From positions 3,658,001-3,722,000 of the forward strand of contig OY760517.1 of NCBI GenBank assembly GCA_963663615.1: a stretch of DNA of 64,000 nt. The letters run 5' to 3'. The notes under the pieces were generated by a model, which saw only the letters and a program-made list of their open reading frames with translations, made no database searches and was not told the origin of the DNA. The translations under genes were made by a program, and so were the position numbers. The DNA comes from G963663615 sp963663615 (lineage in GTDB: Bacteria > Bacteroidota > Ignavibacteria > Ignavibacteriales > Melioribacteraceae). Positions 33,684-42,887 of the stretch are shown here, one piece after another. Every line of letters starts with the position of its first letter. Position 1 is the stretch's first letter.

Positions 33684-33962
33684 TTGTTGCCATCGAAGAG
33701 CTTTCCCTTATGTTTGGTGTTAGCCATTTGAATTGCCGTATAGAAGCACTCCACATGCCGCCTCACAGGGGCTCTTAATATTTTCTAATCGTTTTTTCTA
33801 TATATATATCGTCCCGCCGGGACTTTTTAAAACAACAAAATGGTTTAATTGACATCAAGTATTCTGCGTCTGGAAAACTGTAATTGATTAGTGTGTTGAG
33901 GAATATGATGTTTGAATGATATACTCACTAGTTGAATTGCCGTCGAGGAATTTTCCTTGATG
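33684..33962. repeat. Degenerate palindromic intergenic repeats, second cluster
   Basis: The stretch 33601-34069 holds no gene. Units related to those at 31925-32070 recur: TTGCCATCGAAGAG (from 33687), GAATTGCCGTATAGAAG (from 33730), the perfect palindrome GTCCCGCCGGGAC (33811-33823), and GAATTGCCGTCGAGG (33934-33948) followed by TTTTCCTTGATG, making a near-perfect inverted repeat. Copies are decayed and differ from each other. Confidence 0.55.
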
Positions 33963-34001
33963 AAATATATTAGGGTATATGTCCATTATATCACCGATAT
34001 A

Positions 34002-34028
34002 AAAAAAGACGGATTAATAAAATCCGCC
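34002..34028 (-). terminator. Terminator after YyaL/DUF255 gene
   Basis: An 8-bp stem with one mismatch (34008-34015 with 34021-34028) is followed on the minus strand by seven T. It lies 41 nt past the stop codon of the gene at 34070. Confidence 0.8.
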
Positions 34029-34069
34029 TAAAATTTTTGCCACATTTGCATTACGATGTGAATAAGGAA

Positions 34070-36235
34070 CTACAAATCAAGCTGCTCAAGTACCTCTTTT
34101 ATTGTATGTACCGGCAGTTTACAGGTATAATTAGAACAGACATATACCGTTACTTTGCCATCAATCGTATTGTAATTTTTGGTATATTCGGCAATCTTTT
34201 CAAGTCTGGTTTTATTAGCAGGAATATGCACCAAAACGTTATTTGGCAAATATTTTTTATTTAGTTCTGCTACTATTTCCTGACAATCTTCTGAATTTTC
34301 ATCACCGGCTATTAAAATTTCGGTTGATTTACCCAGTAAAAACGCAAGAGCACTTTGCAGCATAGTGAATGCAGTTGGTGCTTTTTCAAGTGGACCCGCA
34401 GCATACTTAAACAATTGTTCTGCCTTGTCTTCCCATTCCGTATTGCCGGTAATTCTTCCAAGTCGCAACAAATTAAGAGCAGCAACCGAGTTACCTGATG
34501 GAATTGCCGCATCAAAAATTTCTTTTTTTCGTACCAATAGTTCTTCGGAATCGGTTGGGGTAAAGAAAAATGCACCCTTATCACTATCCCAAAAATCGGC
34601 AACCATTATTTTTGTAAGTGTTACAGCCTCACCAAGAAAATCAAAATCTGCCGTTGCTTCATATAATTCGGTTAAACCCCATACATAGAATGCATAGTCA
34701 TCCAAATTGGCAGTAAAGGTAGCTTCATTATCTCTATACCTGTGCAAAAGTTTTTCACCAATTTTCATCCGGCGGTCAATAAACGAGGCTGCATCAATTG
34801 CAGATTCAAGAGCCTGCTGAAGTCCAAACACTCTCGAAGCCTTTGCCATTGCAGCTATCATTAAACCATTCCAGTCGGCAAGAACCTTATCATCCTTCAA
34901 AGGTCTTATTCTTTTCTCACGCTTATCAAACAGCACCTGATTTATTCTTTCAAGGTTAGCTCTTAATTCAGCTTCTTCAATACCCTTTTCATTAGCATAT
35001 TCTTTAATTGTAAGTTTTGTATAAAAAATATTTTGTTTAGTTAAACTCTTTGTAGCTTCGTCAAGGAAATTACCTTCATCATTCAGGTTATAAAAATCTT
35101 TTACAAGGTCAACATCATTTTCATCCAGTATTGATTCAAGTTCGGAAACAGACCAGATATAAAATTTGCCTTCTTCTCCCTCGCTGTCGGCATCCTCCGC
35201 AGAAAAATACCCACCTCCATCTCTGGAAAGATCCCGCATTACATATTCAACAATTTCGTATGCAGTTTCCATAAAAAAGTTATCACCCGTTACCTGATAA
35301 GCTTCCGTATAAGCCATTAGCAGCATAGCCTGGTCGTATAACATTTTTTCGAAATGGGGCAGAAGCCATTTTTCATCTGTTGAATAGCGATGAAAACCAA
35401 ACCCAAGATGATCATACACACCACCCATACGCATCTGTTTTAACGTATGAGTAACCATATTGATAGCTTCTTTATCGCCAGTAGCATTATAATATCGAAT
35501 AAGGAACAGGAAGTTTTGTGGTGAAGGAAATTTAGGTGCTTTTCCAAAACCGCCATTTTCACGGTCGAATCTCTCAGCAAATCCGTTAAAGGTAACATCA
35601 AATATTTCCTTACCTGGTAAGCTTCCCGGTTGCTCATTTGAAAAACCTTCAAGATGGGAAATGATATCTTCAGTAATTTTATCAATATCTTCCTTTCTAC
35701 TCTTCCAGGCTTCCTTTATTTGTCGGGCAAGACTAACCATACCTATACGTCCGCCACGATCATTTTTCGGAAAATATGTACCGCTAAAGAAAGGCTTTTT
35801 GTCAGGTGTCATGATAATGGTGAGGGGCCAGCCGCCTCCACCTGTCATCATCTGGCACACAGTCATATAGATATTATCGATATCAGGACGTTCTTCCCTG
35901 TCAACCTTAATTGAAACAAACGTTTCGTTCATTAGTTTGGCTACTTCCTTATCTTCAAATGATTCACGTTCCATAACATGGCACCAGTGGCATGTTGAAT
36001 AACCAATTGAAAGAAAAACAGGTTTGTCTTCTTCCTTAGCCTTGTTAAATGCCTCATCACCCCATGGATACCAATCCACCGGATTATAAGCATGTTGAAG
36101 AAGGTATGGACTTTTTTCGTTAATAAGTTTATTTGGTTTTAATGTTTCATTTTTTTCGTTCATTTTAATTCCTGTAATTACAATTCCCGCCAAAAGAAAA
36201 GGAGAAATATATTTAAGAAGTTTCTTTATTTTCAC
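34070..36235 (-). CDS. Thioredoxin-domain protein, YyaL/DUF255 (spermatogenesis-associated 20-like)
   Basis: A large protein with an N-terminal thioredoxin-fold DUF255 domain (about residues 34-190) and a C-terminal glycosidase-like alpha/alpha toroid. The domain begins KLINEKSPYLLQHAYNPVDW and contains the redox pair Cys82-Cys85 in YSTCHWCHVMERESFED. At 721 aa it is slightly longer than the usual 670-690. The GTG at 36235 gives an extra hydrophobic N-terminus (FLLAGIVITGI) resembling a signal anchor; the ATG at 36163 has an AGGA ribosome site and gives a cytoplasmic form of 697 aa. The choice is open. It follows the MFS gene on the same strand. Function is not firmly known. Confidence 0.88.
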   Translation of the reverse strand: MKIKKLLKYISPFLLAGIVITGIKMNEKNETLKPNKLINEKSPYLLQHAYNPVDWYPWGDEAFNKAKEEDKPVFLSIGYSTCHWCHVMERESFEDKEVAKLMNETFVSIKVDREERPDIDNIYMTVCQMMTGGGGWPLTIIMTPDKKPFFSGTYFPKNDRGGRIGMVSLARQIKEAWKSRKEDIDKITEDIISHLEGFSNEQPGSLPGKEIFDVTFNGFAERFDRENGGFGKAPKFPSPQNFLFLIRYYNATGDKEAINMVTHTLKQMRMGGVYDHLGFGFHRYSTDEKWLLPHFEKMLYDQAMLLMAYTEAYQVTGDNFFMETAYEIVEYVMRDLSRDGGGYFSAEDADSEGEEGKFYIWSVSELESILDENDVDLVKDFYNLNDEGNFLDEATKSLTKQNIFYTKLTIKEYANEKGIEEAELRANLERINQVLFDKREKRIRPLKDDKVLADWNGLMIAAMAKASRVFGLQQALESAIDAASFIDRRMKIGEKLLHRYRDNEATFTANLDDYAFYVWGLTELYEATADFDFLGEAVTLTKIMVADFWDSDKGAFFFTPTDSEELLVRKKEIFDAAIPSGNSVAALNLLRLGRITGNTEWEDKAEQLFKYAAGPLEKAPTAFTMLQSALAFLLGKSTEILIAGDENSEDCQEIVAELNKKYLPNNVLVHIPANKTRLEKIAEYTKNYNTIDGKVTVYVCSNYTCKLPVHTIKEVLEQLDL

Positions 36236-37388
36236 TTTTAATTAACCCTGGTATTATAGCAAGTGATAGCAAACTTGCAACTGCTGATATAATAAATGCT
36301 GTATGCATATCAAAAATATCAGCAAAAAATCCAAGCGACATAACTGCTGCCGAGCCGGCAAGAAAACTTATTGAAAAGTAAACACCGTTAATCATAGCCG
36401 GAAAATTGGAATCTGTTTCATTTACCAACGCAAGCAACACCGGTTGTGTTCCGAATATCGTTAATCCCACAATAGCGAGAAAAAGATATTGTACATAACC
36501 AGCAGAAAGTAAAAAAGACAATAGTGATAAAGGTGCCACAATTGAGATTATCAGGAGTGCTCTTTTTTTACCAATTTTGTCGGACCATGAACCAAGTACG
36601 AAAGCACCGGCAGCACCAAATAGCTGGTAACCTGCAAGTGCATAAACACCAAATTGATAGTCTCCGGTTTGCTCACTAATATATGTGGCAAGAAAAGCAT
36701 TTAGTGTTGATCTGATAAGTGCATGTAAAAATGATACAAATGCAAGCCTAACTAACAGGGGATACAACTTTGCAAAGGTAGCTTTTATTCCACCAAGAGA
36801 GGTATCTTTTTTAATGCCCGAGCTAATTTCGAATGAACGAAATTTTTGAAACAGAATAAATGAAAAGAGCAAACCAGCAGGCATAACACGCCAGGAACCT
36901 TCCAGTCCCCATGTTGATACCGCCCATAATATAACTAGCGGACCGGTACTACGTGCAAACTCACCGCTTAGCATAAAATACCCCATGCCTTTACCAACTT
37001 TATCACCCGATATCTTTTTTATTAGTACAGGTGCAGGAACATGGAAAATAGAAGCTCCTATTCCCATCATAAACAGGAGAATTACAAGTACAATATAACT
37101 GGAAGCCAAGCCAATAAGACTCATACTAAAAGCGGTTAGTGAAGGTGCAATAATAAGAAGATAACGAGCCTTAATTCTATCCGAAAAATACCCTACAAAG
37201 GGGTTAATAAGTGTAGGTAGTCTCTGCACAACCGTTAGAAAACCCGCCGCCGAGTATGATATCGATAACTTTTCAATTAGTAATGGCAGCAAAGGAGCAA
37301 GAAATGATGAATAAACATCGTGAATGTAATGAGCAAGTGATATAAGTATAATCTTTGAACGGTCGAATTTATTTGGAGCAGCTTCCAT
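36213..37388 (-). CDS. MFS transporter, fosmidomycin-resistance (Fsr)-like
   Basis: Major facilitator superfamily exporter of 391 aa with twelve predicted membrane helices. The start HYIHDVYSSFLAPLLPLLIE matches the Fsr/YfhI family opening, and loop 2-3 is FVGYFSDRIKARY with the usual D-R between helices 2 and 3. Family relatives export fosmidomycin and other drugs; the natural substrate is unknown. The 3' end overlaps the 5' reading of the DUF255 gene by 23 nt if its GTG is used, so the two are coupled or closely spaced. Confidence 0.85.
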   Translation of the reverse strand: MEAAPNKFDRSKIILISLAHYIHDVYSSFLAPLLPLLIEKLSISYSAAGFLTVVQRLPTLINPFVGYFSDRIKARYLLIIAPSLTAFSMSLIGLASSYIVLVILLFMMGIGASIFHVPAPVLIKKISGDKVGKGMGYFMLSGEFARSTGPLVILWAVSTWGLEGSWRVMPAGLLFSFILFQKFRSFEISSGIKKDTSLGGIKATFAKLYPLLVRLAFVSFLHALIRSTLNAFLATYISEQTGDYQFGVYALAGYQLFGAAGAFVLGSWSDKIGKKRALLIISIVAPLSLLSFLLSAGYVQYLFLAIVGLTIFGTQPVLLALVNETDSNFPAMINGVYFSISFLAGSAAVMSLGFFADIFDMHTAFIISAVASLLSLAIIPGLIKSENKETS

Positions 37389-37518
37389 AATATACCTGAA
37401 AATTTAACATCGAAAGATAAGTATAAAACCTCTCAAATGCTTTTGGGGAAAAATTTTCGGTATTAAAGAACTATTGCCATGATTCACACAGAATTATATA
37501 TTTGGAAGTTAATTATGA

Positions 37519-37974
37519 ATGTTTTTTGGACTAATAATGGAAATTAAACCTGGAATAGGAATAGACGAAGTAAAACTGGGCATGACCAGGGAGCAGGTGC
37601 TTGACATTCTTGGTCCGCCTGATGATGCAAGAATCGATGAAGAGATGGATAACGATGTGTATATCTATTACAATTCATTGCGATTAAGGTTAAGATTTGA
37701 GAGCGAAGAGAATTTTGTTTTAACAAAAATTTCAACAACTAATCCCGATGCCGCTTACCGTGGTTTCCCAATTATAGGGCAGCCTATTGAATTTGCCAAG
37801 GATGTTATATTTAATGATTTGGCAACAGACTGGCTAATTGATGAATACGAAGTATTTGATACACATTTTAATGAACAATACTGGTTCAACCTCGATACCG
37901 AGTTTGGTACGGTTACCGAAATTCAGCTTGGTGTACCAATTAGTGAAGATGATGAGTTTATCTGGCCGGAGTAG
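37519..37974 (+). CDS. Hypothetical protein with SmpA/OmlA-like N-terminus
   Basis: A 151 aa cytoplasmic protein that is strongly acidic and not assigned to a named function. Residues about 11-35 (GIGIDEVKLGMTREQVLDIL followed by GPPDD) match the small 'LGMT-x-x-x-V-x-x-x-L-G-x-P' helix of the BamE/SmpA-like fold, a fold also common in immunity proteins of toxin systems. There is no signal peptide or lipobox, so it is not BamE. An internal ATG six codons in (37537) is another possible start. It stands alone, convergent with a DUF2892 gene and sharing a bidirectional terminator. Confidence 0.75.
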   Translation: MFFGLIMEIKPGIGIDEVKLGMTREQVLDILGPPDDARIDEEMDNDVYIYYNSLRLRLRFESEENFVLTKISTTNPDAAYRGFPIIGQPIEFAKDVIFNDLATDWLIDEYEVFDTHFNEQYWFNLDTEFGTVTEIQLGVPISEDDEFIWPE

Positions 37975-37983
37975 CCTAAAAAA

Positions 37984-38008
37984 AATCCTGAGCGGGGTGC
38001 TCAGGATT
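37984..38008. terminator. Bidirectional terminator
   Basis: A perfect 10-bp stem (37984-37993 with 37999-38008) has a 5-nt loop, A-runs on the left and T on the right. It serves both converging genes (37974 plus, 38014 minus). Confidence 0.9.
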
Positions 38009-38013
38009 CAATT

Positions 38014-38214
38014 TTACTTGTTCTCTTCGGTAGTTTTGGTTTTGCAGGTTGATATACCAAATGGCATATATAGAGGGCACTTTCCGGTTAGGGCTGTTAA
38101 TAATGGAATAATACCAATTAACCCAAGACAGTTTTCAAAATAGAATCCGGCACCAAGTACACCTGCACCAATAACTATACGAACAACTCTATCTATACTA
38201 CCTACGTTTTTCAT
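38014..38214 (-). CDS. DUF2892 (YgaP-type) small membrane protein
   Basis: A 66 aa protein with two short membrane segments (RVVRIVIGAGVLGAGFYF and GLIGIIPLLTALTG) and a Cys-containing loop (GKCPLYMPFGISTC). This is the common DUF2892 layout beginning M-K-x-N-x-G-x-x-D-R. The ATG at 38214 follows an AAGGAG ribosome site by six nt, so the longer reading to 38259 is rejected. It is downstream of the 5'-nucleotidase gene on the same strand (50-nt gap). The function is not known; some relatives are fused to rhodanese domains. Confidence 0.88.
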   Translation of the reverse strand: MKNVGSIDRVVRIVIGAGVLGAGFYFENCLGLIGIIPLLTALTGKCPLYMPFGISTCKTKTTEENK

Positions 38215-38264
38215 AATATCTCCTTTTATGTTTATTATTACAACATTAAAAAGAGACATTTAGT

Positions 38265-39980
38265 TTATTTTTGAAAGATGTATTTGTAATCCCGGTCTTT
38301 TCCAAAAACGAAATATTCCTCTGGTATTACCTTCCAGTTTTTAGTTTCTGTAACCTTAATATCACCTTCCTTTTTAATCCACTCCATAATGTAAAAGCGA
38401 AGGTCTTTTTCGGTACTGCTAACTATACGGGATGCAAGTTTATCATGCTCTATACCGCAACCTTTTGTAAGGTGACCACCACCGCCGCTTCCGCGATATG
38501 AATTTAGAGCAACCTTGTATTTGGAATCAGTGTTAAACCCCCTGCCATCCGAGAAACCTTTAATTGTAACACGTTCACCATAATGTTTCGAAACATCAAC
38601 TGTGTATTCTATGCCTTCAGCATCATCAAAATTATAATAACTATGTTTGAAGGCTGAAAAGCCTCTGTAACGTCCTTTTTTCTTTTCAACTTCCCTTACG
38701 TTTATTAGGTGCTCATCCTTGTTGCCCATTGTTCGGTATCGCAAGTCATAACTGTACTCAAGAAAATCCTTAATCTCCTTACCTGATAGCTCCATGGTAT
38801 AAAGAAGATTTTCGTATTTGTACAGACTAAACATATCCTTTACATAAACCGCACCTTTATCAAGTGTTGCATTAAGCGAAAGTGGTGCGGCAAAAGATAA
38901 ATCGGCACCAGTAAGCTCAAGCTGCACCTTGTGTATAAGATCAATTATTGGAGCATTGTTAAATACTGCTTCACGCATAAATAGTTTTTTGTCAAGCGTT
39001 CCAATTTCCCTGGAAATATATTCTTCAACCGTCTTAAACTCTTTTTCAAATTTATTGAGATAGTCTAAATCAGGGGTGGTTTCATCCAGTTTAACTATGC
39101 TTGATGAAAATGTTTTGTTATCACCGTTAAACTCAACTTCAACTATAGCCAGGTCTTTGGCTTTACTTTTAGTGCCGGCAATTATTACATCTTTTCCATT
39201 CGGATCTTTTATGGTTTTATTCCATCCACGGTGATCGTGACCTACAAAAATAACATCAAAGCCGGGTACATTTTCACCAACAAGTACTCCTGCATTCTCC
39301 ACAACTTTTTCTTCGGTAGAGCCACTTTCACGTCCTGCACCCGAGTGGAACAAACCAATTAGTATATCAGGATTATGTTTATCCCTGATTATCTTTACCC
39401 ATTTTTTTGCTGATGGCACCAAATCCTCGAACTTTATACCCGACCAGATATCAGGTGGTAGCCAGTTAGGAACAGCAGGAGTTATCATACCAAGGACGGC
39501 AATTTTTTTACCAGCCTTGTTAATAATGGTGTAAGGCTCAAAGTATGGTTTACCGGTTTCCGTACTTACAGCATTTGCAGCCATCCACGGAAATCTAACT
39601 TCCTTGGCAAATTTATCGTAAACTATATGACCCGGTTCAATATCATGGTTTCCTACACTAGCTGCATCGTACTCCATATAATTCATTACACGTGCGTAAA
39701 GATGTGTAGCGGAAGTATCAACAAAATTGTAGTAATAAACTACAGGCGTACCCTGAAGAATATCACCATTATCGAGCAGCACAACATTATTTTCCTTACG
39801 AAGTGTGTTAACATAAGTTTTTACACGTGCCAGGGATCCGCCGGCATCTTTACCCATCATAAAATCGTAAGGGTAAATTGCACCGTGAACATCGCTGGTT
39901 TCAACAAATATAATTTTTTCGTTTTGCGCAAGCAGACAAAACGCTGCCAACAGATAAACAAATACAAAAAGCTTTTTCAT
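38265..39980 (-). CDS. Secreted 5'-nucleotidase / metallophosphoesterase (UshA/CpdB family)
   Basis: Exported enzyme of 571 aa with a signal peptide ending near LLAQ. It has the two-domain 5'-nucleotidase plan. The metallophosphatase domain has ligands in TSDVHGAIYP, LDNGDILQGTPV, VGNHDIEPGH, FHSGAGRE and FVGHDHRGWN. The C-terminal nucleotide-recognition domain follows, with NNAPIIDLIH, ADLSFAAPLSL, and FSLYKYENLLYTMELSGKEI. A periplasmic or outside role in releasing phosphate and nucleosides is expected. It follows the DUF2461 gene after 57 nt and precedes DUF2892. Which nucleotide is cut is not told. Confidence 0.92.
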   Translation of the reverse strand: MKKLFVFVYLLAAFCLLAQNEKIIFVETSDVHGAIYPYDFMMGKDAGGSLARVKTYVNTLRKENNVVLLDNGDILQGTPVVYYYNFVDTSATHLYARVMNYMEYDAASVGNHDIEPGHIVYDKFAKEVRFPWMAANAVSTETGKPYFEPYTIINKAGKKIAVLGMITPAVPNWLPPDIWSGIKFEDLVPSAKKWVKIIRDKHNPDILIGLFHSGAGRESGSTEEKVVENAGVLVGENVPGFDVIFVGHDHRGWNKTIKDPNGKDVIIAGTKSKAKDLAIVEVEFNGDNKTFSSSIVKLDETTPDLDYLNKFEKEFKTVEEYISREIGTLDKKLFMREAVFNNAPIIDLIHKVQLELTGADLSFAAPLSLNATLDKGAVYVKDMFSLYKYENLLYTMELSGKEIKDFLEYSYDLRYRTMGNKDEHLINVREVEKKKGRYRGFSAFKHSYYNFDDAEGIEYTVDVSKHYGERVTIKGFSDGRGFNTDSKYKVALNSYRGSGGGGHLTKGCGIEHDKLASRIVSSTEKDLRFYIMEWIKKEGDIKVTETKNWKVIPEEYFVFGKDRDYKYIFQK

Positions 39981-40037
39981 TTATTTTCCTGTGTTTTTAC
40001 AATATCAATATTACTTTTTAGGATTGCTTCGGAAATA

Positions 40038-40703
40038 CTAATTTACATTTTCGCGAAGGTACATAATAAACTCCTGGGTAATAAGAAAATGTTCAAAAAT
40101 CAGATCAGGTAATTCATCAGATGTAATTTTATCCTTGCCTAAAGTTGCACCAACAAAAAATTGTTTGTTAAAAATAAGTGGCTCAATTTCAGCTGCATCC
40201 ATTAAATCTTTAGGTAGTCTTTTTAACTTTTCTCCCTGAACCTCACCAAAAGTTTCAACAAGCTGCGGATTTTCAATAACTTCCTTAAATTCTTCCGGAT
40301 TGGCGGCAATACTGTTACGCAAATTTTTAAGCTGCTTGGTATCCAGCATATACCCACCGGCATAAATTTGAATAGTATCCTTGTCGATTTGGAAATAAAA
40401 CCCTGGCATCAACTTGTCCTTACGGGCACCCGGTGAAATAATTGCCCCTATGTGTGTTTTATAAGGAGTTTTATCTTTCGCGAAGCGTATATCCCTGTTA
40501 AGTCTGAATATGCAATCCTTTGGATACATATTAATATCAGGATCAATATCTTTTGCACGTAAAATAAGCTCCTGAACAAATGCATAAAAGGGAGCCTTTA
40601 CATGTTTCTCGTAACGTTTTTTATTTTCCTTAAACCATTCGGAACTGTTGTTAAAGGTTAACTCTTCAAAAAAAGAAATAAACTCGGATGAAAAGTGAGA
40701 CAT
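40038..40703 (-). CDS. DUF2461 family protein
   Basis: A 221 aa cytoplasmic protein of the DUF2461 family (TIGR02453-like). The pattern runs FFEELTFNNSSEWFKENKKR, then FRLNRDIRFAKDKTPYKTHI and GFYFQIDKDTIQIYAGGYML. The conserved NRD-RFxxDKxPYKT stretch is the family core. Function is unknown; no motif gives enzyme activity. It lies 14 nt after the esterase gene and 57 nt before the 5'-nucleotidase gene, all on the minus strand, and may share their transcript. Confidence 0.88.
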   Translation of the reverse strand: MSHFSSEFISFFEELTFNNSSEWFKENKKRYEKHVKAPFYAFVQELILRAKDIDPDINMYPKDCIFRLNRDIRFAKDKTPYKTHIGAIISPGARKDKLMPGFYFQIDKDTIQIYAGGYMLDTKQLKNLRNSIAANPEEFKEVIENPQLVETFGEVQGEKLKRLPKDLMDAAEIEPLIFNKQFFVGATLGKDKITSDELPDLIFEHFLITQEFIMYLRENVN

Positions 40704-40717
40704 ATATCCTCCTGCAA

Positions 40718-41371
40718 CTATTTTAGCAGATGTTTTAATTTTAGCAATTCGGTTTCAAGAATTTCGTGTTTACCATTGAACATATTAAGAGTAAAACGAA
40801 TACTTGACTGTTTCAGTTTTATTATACCCTTGTCAACTTCAGCACGATCAATCATTTTATCGTTACTACCAAGCAAGATGTATAATTCCTTATCCTTTAA
40901 ATAATCTGTATGCTCTTCATAATTTATTTCATCTGGTAAGCCACCAGACCATAAAACGATATTATTAACATCGGGGTGTTTCTTTGCTATCCATCTCATG
41001 GCAGCAGGTGCACCCTGCGAAAAACCAAGCACATTTACATTAACTTTCGATAAATCCAGTCCATTGGTACACATCTTAAAAACATCATCAAGATAATTAA
41101 TATACGATTTTATTTCATGCTCGCGGCATTCTCTTGTCATCCAGCTTGCTCCAACCTTGCCAAACATACCAGTAACATAAAACCTGCTAAGAGCTTCGGG
41201 AGCTATAAGAGAGGTGTTGCTGTTTTCAAGGCGGATAAACTTTTGCATAAAATCCTGAGCTGACTCACCATATCCATGCAGAAGAAACCAAATGGTTTCA
41301 GTGTATTCATCAAAATTACCAACTGTAAAATATCTTGCAATCCGCTTAACCGGAATAAGGTTCTCTTTCAT
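40718..41371 (-). CDS. Alpha/beta hydrolase (phospholipase/carboxylesterase type)
   Basis: A 217 aa serine esterase. The oxyanion segment is FLLHGYGESAQDF, the nucleophile elbow is LGFSQGAPAAMRW (G-F-S-Q-G), the acid is Asp in LLGSNDKMID, and the His is in FNGKHEIL. This is the carboxylesterase/phospholipase family (YpfH/acyl-protein thioesterase-like), which hydrolyses short acyl esters. It is the first gene of a four-gene minus-strand run (esterase, DUF2461, 5'-nucleotidase, DUF2892). Its substrate is unknown. Confidence 0.88.
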   Translation of the reverse strand: MKENLIPVKRIARYFTVGNFDEYTETIWFLLHGYGESAQDFMQKFIRLENSNTSLIAPEALSRFYVTGMFGKVGASWMTRECREHEIKSYINYLDDVFKMCTNGLDLSKVNVNVLGFSQGAPAAMRWIAKKHPDVNNIVLWSGGLPDEINYEEHTDYLKDKELYILLGSNDKMIDRAEVDKGIIKLKQSSIRFTLNMFNGKHEILETELLKLKHLLK

Positions 41372-41593
41372 ATCGCATCCTTGGGTATATTAATCTGTTC
41401 ATTCACTAAAATAACAAATATCCATAAATAATTCCCCAATCGTTTTGGGATAGTTACTTCAGAACGAATCATTTTCGGTTATTCTAAAAATAGAGAAAAA
41501 ATGTTTTTATCGGGCATTATTTAATGTTTATCGAAATTTAACGATTATTTAATATAACCTAATATATTTATAATAGAATTTGTTGGAGGTCTT

Positions 41594-41767
41594 ATGTTTA
41601 TGTTAGCTGTTGTTTCGTTTATACTTTTTTCTGCCTTAACTGTTGAGTTCGGACTAATATTACTAAAAATTGTAAATAAAGATACAGTTCAAAATATACA
41701 AGATCGTAAAAACGAGTTAATGAGAAGAAGAAGATTAGCTTCAATTTATAAAATCAACAACTACTGA
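41594..41767 (+). CDS. Small membrane protein, 57 aa
   Basis: Short reading frame starting MFMLAVVSFILFSALTVEFG and ending RRRRLASIYKINNY. One membrane helix (about residues 3-25) is followed by a basic cytoplasmic tail with four Arg in a row. A good GGAGG ribosome site lies 4 nt before the ATG, and the frame closes with TGA. There is nothing homologous that I recognise. It stands alone in the 570-nt gap between the divergent esterase and lytic transglycosylase genes. The ribosome site and composition argue that it is real. Confidence 0.65.
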   Translation: MFMLAVVSFILFSALTVEFGLILLKIVNKDTVQNIQDRKNELMRRRRLASIYKINNY

Positions 41768-41944
41768 TTTTCCCCAGTAAGTCAGTGATGCCGGGATAGT
41801 GGTAGGAAAGTATTTGGAAGTGAAAATATATGTTATGCCATGAGAGAATGAATAAGGCTTATCCCGGTATTACGTTGTTGATTGTTTAATTACGAGTATA
41901 TAACTTTGAGCTAATCTTTAAGAACTGAAAGGTAAAGCTCAAAT

Positions 41945-42886
41945 ATGAAATTGTTTCGCTTTTTATTATATACCATTGTAATTGTACTTGCATCTGTTGC
42001 AATAAGCTACGCTATATTTAACCAGCCAAAACCATCCTATAATGCTACCGATAAAGTATTTCATAAAGATTATAGAATTGTTGCACCACCGGTACCGGAG
42101 GATGCCAATTTTGCTGGTGAGCTAATGCCCCTTGATAATTTCGAAGTTTTTGAAAGACTTGAACGCGAGTTTATTGTTAATACCTATTGGCATTCCAACA
42201 GTATATTATTTCTTAAACGAGCTGCACGATGGTTTCCGGTTATTGAACCGATACTTGATAAAAATGGAATACCGGATGATTTTAAATATGTATGCATGAT
42301 TGAAAGCAACCTTACTAACGCTATTTCACCCGCTAATGCTGTGGGCTTCTGGCAGTTTCTTAAATCTACTGGTAAACGCTACGGACTGGAAATAAACAGT
42401 AATGTTGACGAACGTTATCATGTTGAAAAGGCTACCGAAGCAGCGTGCAAATATTTACTGGATGCCTATGAAGAGTTTGGAAACTGGACTCTTGCTGCTG
42501 CTTCCTACAACATGGGTATTGAAGGAGTAAAGAAACAGATTAGGCGTCAGAAGACCAATAATTACTATAATCTTGTACTTAGCAACGAAACATCAAGGTA
42601 TATTCCCCGAACAGTTGCTACCAAATATATGATGGAAAATCCGGAAAAGTTTGGATTTTATATTTCCGAAATGGAAAAATACCAACCTTATAGTTATTTT
42701 AATGTTCCGGTAGATATGCCTGTTAAAGATCTTGCTGATTTTGCACACAAGTATGGTATTAACTATAAAATACTCAAAATGCTGAATCCATGGTTAAGGG
42801 ATAACTACCTAAAAAACAGAAGTCGCAAGGAATACCTTATTAAAATACCTGTAGTTGGGAGTATAAAAGTAATTGAAGACCTGTGA
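41945..42886 (+). CDS. Lytic transglycosylase (SLT/MltD-like) with LysM-like tail
   Basis: Envelope enzyme of 313 aa cleaving the glycan strands of murein. A signal anchor (FRFLLYTIVIVLASVAISYA) is followed by the SLT fold (about residues 95-240): catalytic Glu in VCMIESNLTNAISP, then AVGFWQFLKSTGKRYGLEIN, ACKYLLDAYEEFGNWTLAAA and SYNMGIEGVKKQI. The last 60 residues (FNVPVDMPVKDLADFAHKYG and the NPWLR stretch) look like one LysM module, which binds murein. It is upstream of the O-methyltransferase gene with a 1-nt gap. Confidence 0.9.
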   Translation: MKLFRFLLYTIVIVLASVAISYAIFNQPKPSYNATDKVFHKDYRIVAPPVPEDANFAGELMPLDNFEVFERLEREFIVNTYWHSNSILFLKRAARWFPVIEPILDKNGIPDDFKYVCMIESNLTNAISPANAVGFWQFLKSTGKRYGLEINSNVDERYHVEKATEAACKYLLDAYEEFGNWTLAAASYNMGIEGVKKQIRRQKTNNYYNLVLSNETSRYIPRTVATKYMMENPEKFGFYISEMEKYQPYSYFNVPVDMPVKDLADFAHKYGINYKILKMLNPWLRDNYLKNRSRKEYLIKIPVVGSIKVIEDL

Positions 42887-42887
42887 A

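Noticed and set aside
41791..41867. 8-bp inverted repeat CCGGGATA/TATCCCGG
   Set aside because: Arms are 61 nt apart and short, which chance can explain; no link to a gene end.
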